Assembly (NCBI GenBank): GCA_037976565.1
Contig: CP137666.1
Span: 62,122,605 to 62,186,604, forward strand
Source: Mesocentrotus franciscanus
Lineage: Eukaryota; Echinodermata; Echinoidea; Camarodonta; Strongylocentrotidae
Length of the DNA stretch: 64,000 nt
Reading direction: 5' to 3'
The translations under genes and the position numbers were made by a program. A model generated the notes under the pieces. The model had not been told where the DNA came from and did no database searches. It was given only the letters and a program-made list of their open reading frames with translations. Below, piece by piece: positions 54,201 through 63,200 of the stretch (the first letter of the stretch is position 1; each line of letters starts with the position of its first letter).

Positions 54201-57200
54201 GTACCTGATGTATTTAAGAATTAAAAAGCCTTTCCTAAAACATTCAGTTAGCCTGTATCAAAATTATAATTGATACATACCGTATTGGTAAAGTTATTGG
54301 TACAGTGAGGGTTGATTACTCACTTCCAGTGTAACAAAGTTCAAATAAAGGCATAAAGCCTATTTTCTTTGAATCAACAGGGAAAAGGTTGACGAGGTCG
54401 ATGTTCCTGATCCATCTATAAATCTTGATTCCAAGACTGTGGAAAGTGAAACCCCTCAATTGCCAGCTTCATCCATCATCTCAGGGGCTGAACCTTCTGC
54501 CCATCATGATGGGGAGGAAGAGACAAAGACCTCATCTCAAGATCTCATCAATACAGATAGCTCTAATGATGATTCATTAGAAATAGTACAGAACCAGTCT
54601 CCAACAACCCTACCAAAAGATGAATCTGCTAATGAAGTAAGAACTACAGATCAACCAAGTACACATCATGGAACTGCATCTACAAAAGAAAAACAAAGAG
54701 ATTGGACGTGGGAAGAAATCATGAAGAATTGGAGGAAATTTAACATTGATCTTGCTCCTAAGGTTAGTATATAGGTATATAGGTAAAAAGAAACAGAAGT
54801 AGGTGTAAGAAAGAAGGCAATCAAGATATTTTCCTTTGTAAAACAAACCTTAGAAAAAGTTAAACTTAGATTTTCAATTAAATATGGTAGAAATACTTAT
54901 CCTACATTATAAATTTCTGAGTTGAAACAATTGTATCAAATTTGAATGATGGAGACAATTCAAAACGCCAAAGGTGTTTAAATAAATTGCATTCTAGCTT
55001 AGCAACAGCTAGTGGCATCAAAACCAGCCCACTCCCCCCAAAAAAGTAGTACCCCCTGGGTACAAGCCACACCGAAAGCAATGTTTTATTTTGATAAATA
55101 ATCTAGTTATAATCATTCCGGTATGATAGGCATATGTCCTGTATGTATAAGATCAATGGAATATGAGGATTCTAGTAATAAATTGATTAACTATGTGATT
55201 TTTGTGCTGAGCATTACAAGCAAAAATAAAAAGGATGTAATTACATTATGAGTGCATGATTTATGTTTCAATTATGTTGTGGAGATACATAAGTATTTAA
55301 TTAATATTGTCTTGTAGAAACCATGCCTAGTAGAAATCACAGACTTCCTGGTGAGGAAAAGTGTGAATGGATTATGAGATAATTGTTCCTAAATATCTGT
55401 TCATTGTTCAGTTAATGTTTTGTAGAGGTGCCATGGTGGAGCTTCTTGTTTCCTCTCGGATTAGCCGTTATGCAGAGTTCAAGGCAGTAACTCGTATCCT
55501 CACCCATATCAGTGGTAGATTGGAACAGGTAAGCTAGTGCTACATCTGAAATCATTCATGCTTTCATGATATATGTAACTATTTTATCTGTTGCATTATT
55601 CTAAATTTCGGATATGGATTTAATTTGATGAAAAAATGCATTGTTATAAAACAAGAAAGGAATCAGTTGTAGATTCACTATGGCTTGTATTAAAGAAAGA
55701 CACCATTGTACATTCAGCTGCATACAACAATGCATGTGCAGCGTTTCAATTGGAAACAAATACTGTTCATTCGATCACTCACTTGGCTGATATTTCAGTG
55801 ATTTTTTATTGATTATTTATCCTTGCCATGAAAGTTTCTAAGCAAAGGATCATAAATATCAGCATCAGCATCACTTCCCTTTAACAAAAAAAAAAAATCA
55901 TTGAGAAATAATTGCATTGCATCTGTACGTCCCGTTCTCGTGATCGCATTATCTCAAGAACCCATTGATGGATTCCTGCCAAACTTGGGTCATGTATGTA
56001 TCTTGCTGAGCCAATGAACTGATTAGATTTTGGGGTCAAAGGTCAAAGGTCATGGGGCTCATTATGTATGCAAAAGTAGCTTGTGATCGCATTATCATTA
56101 GAACCGATGGACGGATTACCATCAAACTCAATGAAGACATGTATGTATCTAACAGAGCCAATGAACTGAGTAGATTTTGGGGTCATGAGGTCAAAGGTCA
56201 TGGGGCTTATTATGTGTGCAATAATAGCTCGTGAACACATTCTCATTAAAACTGACTGATGGAATACTATCAAACTCAAGACATGTATGTATCTTGCAGA
56301 GCCAATGAACTGATTAGATTTTAGGGTCATGAGGTCAAAGATCAAAGGGTCATACATGTATATGAAAATAGCTTGTAATCACGATATTCTGAGAACCTGT
56401 TATTGGATTACCATCAAACTTGAATTTCAAAAATTGCTTCTGTTTTGGTTTGTGAAATCGCTCTTTGGCGGAGGCATCATTTTCGACTGCGCGCAGTTGA
56501 AGATCCATCTAGTTTGTAGTGATTTGTTTTATTGACTGGTTGACCTAAAACTTATATGATTGTCATCTGTAAGCTTCCTAGTTTCTGATTATACATTATT
56601 GACCATTTTGAATCAAGGGTACTCTCCATTTTGTGTGTACAAAACATATTGGTAGCCTGTGTATGTAGTGCATGTACATTTGTAAATGGACATATAAATA
56701 TACAAGATAAAAGTGATAAATGCATCAGATTTGTTAAGCCTTTGCTACATGTATTGTAAAATGTTTGAATGACGTAATATTTGCAGGTACCGTGTTCCCG
56801 GGCAGATGTTTTCAGTAGCCGCTATGTCTCTGTGCTGGAGAAGAGAATGTTAATGAAACTTATAGAATTTGGTCTTGATCATGAGAACAGGCAAGATGAG
56901 TATAGAGGTATGTTGGGTTATGTCTCTTTATCATCTTTCTATTTATTTTATTTCATTTTCTATTCAGATATGATAATATATATTATATGCAGGTATAACA
57001 GGGCTAAGCAAAACATTGTGTTACATGTAGGAAATCTCTTAGGAATCTAACGAATGGTAGAAACTGCAATGATTTTTGTTATTTGGCTGTTTGCTGATTG
57101 TCTGATCTTTTGTGCAGTGAATGATAATTACATAGATATGTGTTTAACCCTATCCTCAACTAATTTTGATTTAAAAAAAAATGTATTCTCTTCAACATAT

Positions 57201-60200
57201 TAAGCAAATCATCATCATCATCAGAATAAAGAATTTACATTGTAATATTAACAAAAATAATCATCAAGATAATTATTTAATTTAATAATAATGATAATAG
57301 TTAGCATATAATCATCAACTACAAAGACGGTTAGATGGGGCTGGCTTGCCAGAGGTGACATCAGAGTTGCTATCTTCGGGAGCCGGAGGTGTGGGAAGAT
57401 AGTAGAGCTCTCAAGACCACTGACAAGAGAATAGTCTGTCCACCCATCCAAGTAAAGGAGGTGATCATTGACAATACTTGTACTCATATTTACTGGTACT
57501 GGACATGGCACTGTGCTACATGCATATGAATACTTACCGGTACATGCTCTGTGCATTTATGTGCTTCAGGTAGAACCATGTCATAATGGCCTAGGTATAT
57601 CTACTTGAATGTTAAGCTCCACCATAACTAATAATAATAATAGTGGCTACTTGTATAGCGCACAGGTCCACCTTTCGGTGTTCATGGCGCTTAGAGAAAA
57701 ATACATGTAACAAACATGAGAAGAAAAAAAAAAAAGAAAAAAAAAGAAGAACATTTTTTTTTCTTTTTTCCTAGACATAGTAAATTAGAATATTGCAATA
57801 ATTACAGCAAAAAGACAACAATATACTGCTAAGTCGTAACTATTGGCTCTGCTAGCTTCTATGTTTCTGCAGCATCAGGGAAACGTGACTATTTCATATG
57901 TGATAGTTTAAATTATATCCTGCATCAACAAATTTAGTGGGTTTTTAGGTTAAAAGTGTGTCACATGATCAAAAATAATCACACTATTTTGAAAAAAGTA
58001 CTATTTACGGCTCCCATGCAGATAATCACCTCCTTTGCTGTAATGGGTAGACAAACTATCATCGCCTGAGTAATCTAGGGGCTATTCTTACTTCTTGCAC
58101 CTTCACCTAGGATAGATAGTAGTCCAAGATTACGTCTGTGATGATAGTTTGTTCCATTGCTAGAGTAGTTGGCACTTATTTGCTTGCTATCACATGTCAT
58201 TTAATCTCTGGCAGATAGACAGATTTTAATGCAAACTTGATTCAGAAGCTACATGAAACTTCAAAGAACAACAATCATAAAAAGATTTGCCATAATAGCT
58301 ACGCATGGGCATACAAAGACATAATTATGCATTTATGCATCAGGATTGCGCTCTCGTGGTGTAAAGTAAACAAAGTCAAATGCAAGGATTTAACTTTGTT
58401 AGGACTAACTTGGACCTAACTAGACTCGGTAAATATATGTATAGATCTAGATATAAATCTTTACAAAGCCACGGTACTGGTGCGATTAGATTTTATTGTT
58501 ATAAATATTAACAACACAGTTGCTAATATTGAATGTTGTTTAAAAGTGCATGGTGGTGTTTTCTTGACTCTTACCGATAGTCGAATGAGATGCGTCAATA
58601 ATCAGCGGTACAGAAGAGGTCACATTCAAGATTTCGCAAGGAACTTGTCCAATTTCTAACATCTCATCACGTTGATCAATGTCACTAACAACACTGACAC
58701 TGGACATCGACTCCGAGTCAGATCTCACGTTCGCCCTAACAACAGCAGATGTGGCTGGTCCGATATTGGGGTTGATTACGTGGCTCATGACGCGACTCAT
58801 TTCGGCTTTTTTAGCGATGCTTGTTTCTGAATGGTGTCCGGAAACTGCCATGATATCCCTGCTGGCAAATCTGGCCGTATCCAAGGCAGTAACACTCTTT
58901 GCCCGTAGGCAATGATTTGTATATAGACGAGAACAGTTCGCTCGTGAAGAAATTGCTTTCGTCTTCTCACCAATGCAATTTTTACCTTCCGGCCAGTTGC
59001 AGTGCCAAGGCTCGCTTTGACTCGTGGTTTTGGACGTTGCCAAAACCACTTACACTCGGGATGAAGTTTGTCCAAATACATCATCAAAGATCTCACTGGA
59101 CATCAAGGGTTATTTGGAGATTCTACCATGACTCCTCCTTGACTTTGTTCAAAGTCAGTTTCACGGTTGTTCTTCGTTAACACATCCTGCATTGTGATGA
59201 TTCGAACGTTAGATCCTGATCTGTCTTCGTGAATTACATGTCTCGTAGGATTTCGTGGCCTCGATTGCAAAAATAGAGCATCATATTAAGAAACACTTTA
59301 TCTAGCAGTCCTCGAGGATTAACCAAATCAAGCGATTCTTGAATACGAGCCATGTCTTCTTGTGAAATTGGCTTCTTATGGACTACCACCGCCTTGCCTT
59401 CTTTCTTCAAGGATGCTGAAACTGACTTGAATACTCGTGATGAATTTGAAAAATCAGAGTTCTTATTGATATCCACGTTCCTGCTGGTCAAAAAGTGGGG
59501 TTGAAGACCAAGCCGAATTGCCATGATAGACTTCAGAGAGTATAATGATCCGTCCTTCTGGCATGCGGAAGCATAAAACTTCGCGAGTATTCCATCGAGT
59601 GCCGAGGCAAACTCTCCACGGAGTCCCAATCTATGTTTATTGCCTTCAGATATTCCTCAAATATTTTTACCCCATATTATACCTGTTTTTAATATTATTG
59701 CTCACCCCTGCACTCAGTAGATCTTTCAGTCCTTCGTCATCCACAAGCTGGAAGCGGGGCATATTTAATTCCGCCATGATGTCTGAAAAGTTAGATCTAA
59801 TCAATAAATCCGGCCGAATGACACGTTTACTAAAATGTGAAAAATGTACCAAACATAAACCTAGCGTGGTAAAATTTTGTAATAATTAAGACTCTCATGC
59901 TTGTAGCTATTAAACCAGGTGCGTATCCTTTGTCTTTGTAATTTGCATAAATTTGCATTGTACGCACGAGCCGAACTATGCCTGGTCAATATTTTTCACC
60001 ATACCGCCCGGCAATCCGTAGTGAATTTCATGCCCGCAAATTTGACCAATCAGGAGCCTAGAATCTAGACATGCAGTACATAATTATGAATATGTACTAT
60101 ATGTCAAAATGGCTCCCCTAAATTAAAGTTCTGTTTCCCTCTATTAAATGCAGATTACATGGACAAGCCCTTTGCAGACTTTCTCCACTCTCGCAAGCTG

Positions 60201-63200
60201 AGTCCAACTCTTCAACACTTCGTGATACATTCCATTGCCATGACTAGTGCAAACACACCCACTCACAAGGTAAAGTTGTAACATATTGTGCAGTTGTGTT
60301 GTATGTTAACAGTTGTCATGTGAATGTGAGAACAAATGTAGTAAAAATGAGAGCAAATTTCATGAATATCCAGGCACCATGGATTATTGATAAAAAGCTA
60401 TCAAAAGACAACAAATTTGTATGATAAAGCTAATTGATTGTCAGTTGATTTTCAGGCAAGATAAATTGATTAAGTATTTGGACTTTGAAATTGAATTTAT
60501 ATATCTGTCTGGGCTGAAATAAAGAAATGTTTTTCATTCCTAGTCTACTTTTTTCCTTTAGGAATTTTTATCTTTTATTATTTTGATGTGTATCAAATTG
60601 GATTAAATTTCATCTGCCAATTCTAAGCTCTAAAACGATTTATATTCAAAGTATTAAATAGTTAATCAGCTGTAATGCATTGTTTTTTGGTGTTGTCAGT
60701 GATGGATACATATCATATTGAAAAATCAGACTTCTCCAAATTGCACATGATCCAAAGCAACATTTTAGGGCGTAGCCTATCATCTTGTTTAAAAAACAAC
60801 AAAAAAGGAACAAAAATGCGGTCAGATGTCTCAAGTGTTGCTATGGATCAGGATTGATGAGACAAATTCCATTCTTACATGATGCCACTTTCAAAATTGT
60901 TCTATTTGCAGGCACTTCAAGCTATGAAGTATTTCCTGAGTTCATTAGGTCGCTATGGCAATACAGCTTTCCTGTGGACAATGTATGGCAGTGGAGAACT
61001 TCCCCAGTGCTTTTGCAGGTATGGGTTTTCTAAAATGTTTACAGTGATTATGAGTCGATATATGTTATGTATTTTTCTACCACATGCAAGATGTGGGTCC
61101 TGTAATGTTACATTGAATTTCTTACTGTCAATTTGAATATTTGACTTGTAACATTTTTAACCAGATTGCTAAACAATCTTCTCTAGAGCAATATGATATA
61201 TTCCCATCTTTGCAGCTACTTCTCTGCTTCTCCCTCCTCTCTTCATCTAATAATAATAATGCTGGTTACTTATATAGCACTTTACCATTTACTGGCAAAA
61301 ATGCTTACAGTATTATCATTACCCCGGTCATTGGATTCATTTACCATTCTGCACATTCTCCACTCCCTGGGGAACATTCTAGCTAATCCCCTTTTTACGG
61401 GTGCGCACATGCTAATCCCACCACAATGACGTTCGCATCCTGTCGGATACCCAATTAACACCTGGGTGGAGAGGAACAATATACATGTAGATATAAATCA
61501 ATATAGTATTAGAAATTCAAACAAACTCTATGTTCCTTCATTTCGCTTTAATTTGTCAAGAACAGTTATCAGATATAAGGGATCCGTTATTTGGAACAAC
61601 TTGTCAAATTCTCTCAAAGGATGTCCAACATTGTCAAGTTTTAAGCATAAATTTAAACACAAACAAATAACGAGTTACAATATATTTATTTAACTTAATT
61701 TAATTCTGCCTGTCCTATGTATGTGTGTATGTATGTCTCAGTTAATGTAATGTTTAGATTGTCAATAATTGCTTTACTGAAGATTTTACTTATGGGTTTG
61801 TAGAAAAAGGGGACCAGCCTAGATAGGTCAATGGCCTTTTCTGGTCCCTTTAATACATCCCTACTCTACCCATTAATTATTTTGTAGTGTTACTATTGTT
61901 GCTGTATTTGTTCTTATGTCATTACATGTTCTATATATATATTGCATTTTATATTAATGTATTTGAATGTTACATTGTTGTAAATTTTCTATTGGATGTG
62001 AGATAAACTGAACTGAATGTAGATAAAATGCCTTGGTAAGGAGATGAGTGCCATGTCAGGGCTCGTACCCATGATCTGTGCATTTCCAGTCTAGTGATTA
62101 AACCATTGGTCTACGACACCTTTACTAATCTTCTCTTTATCTCTCTTTCTTTCTCCCTACTATTCCTTTCACTTTTTTCTGCTGTTGCAGATCTGTGGTA
62201 TAATTTATTTGATTTCATCATTATATTCATGTCTAAATACTTTTGTAATGTGACTCAGAAATTTGATTTATATTGTGTTGTTATTTACGATCTACTTAGA
62301 GCCAGCAGGGGGTGTTTCAGGTTCTCAAAACTTGATCCCATGTTTTGTTTACATATACATGTGCATTGGATATAACACAAATGGAGAGCAAACTTATGTA
62401 TTATGTAGAAAATAAAACTCAAAACTTCAAATTTGGAATCTTCAATCTTGTGTGGAAGACATTTTCATGTGTCGAAATGAATTTGATTATAACAATATTT
62501 ATTAAAGAGGTTGTATTTTATGCACATCTTTCTGTTCGTATTGGGCTCCACAATAATCCTTTCTTTCTTAAGGGTCCTGCATGATATTGAATTGAATTGA
62601 ATACCCGGTATATTGATTCATCTGTCATACAACAGAAATTCTTTTCCCATTGTTTGAACAATAACAAAGATCATGTCACAGCAGAATTATACCTAACAAA
62701 GAAGTGTACAATGACATATACATTATGAGTCCACAAAACAGAAGAAAATACACAAAATGTTGTAAGGAAGTTACAAAAATCAATGCGTGTCAGAATATAG
62801 TACAGGAAAAGGAAATTTATCTCATTAACTCAATTTAATGCAGTTTAATGCCCTCCTATAAAGTGTGTATAAACGGAATTTGTATGTGATTCAGATCACG
62901 CCCCCCCCCCAACACTATCACCTCAATGTAAAACTGTTGAATAGGTGTATAACAAAGAAATCCTGAATCTTGCCAGGCATGTGCATGTTATATGTATACA
63001 CTTAAAGGTAATGCAAAGTTTTGGGAAATTTTGAAAATTGGATGGATAGTAATTCTTTAAAATTTTGATATATTTGGAAGCCCCTGTGGATGTATTATAA
63101 GCGCTAGAAAATTAGCCCCTAAAACACTTCTGTTTTCGAGCAAATTGAATAATCAAAATTTACCGGTGCTCCTGGTAAATTTCAAATATTTCAAATAGCG

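Noticed and set aside
54998..55011. 14-nt candidate CHM micro-exon coding LSNS
   Set aside because: Length and splice sites fit, but joining it to exon 6 makes a TAA stop.
55318..55350. Possible CHM exon [11 protein letters not shown] between a TTGTAG acceptor and a GTGAGG donor
   Set aside because: It is phase 0 to phase 0 and so does not repair the exon 5-6 phase. It also does not resemble the LLYSR-like residues expected there.
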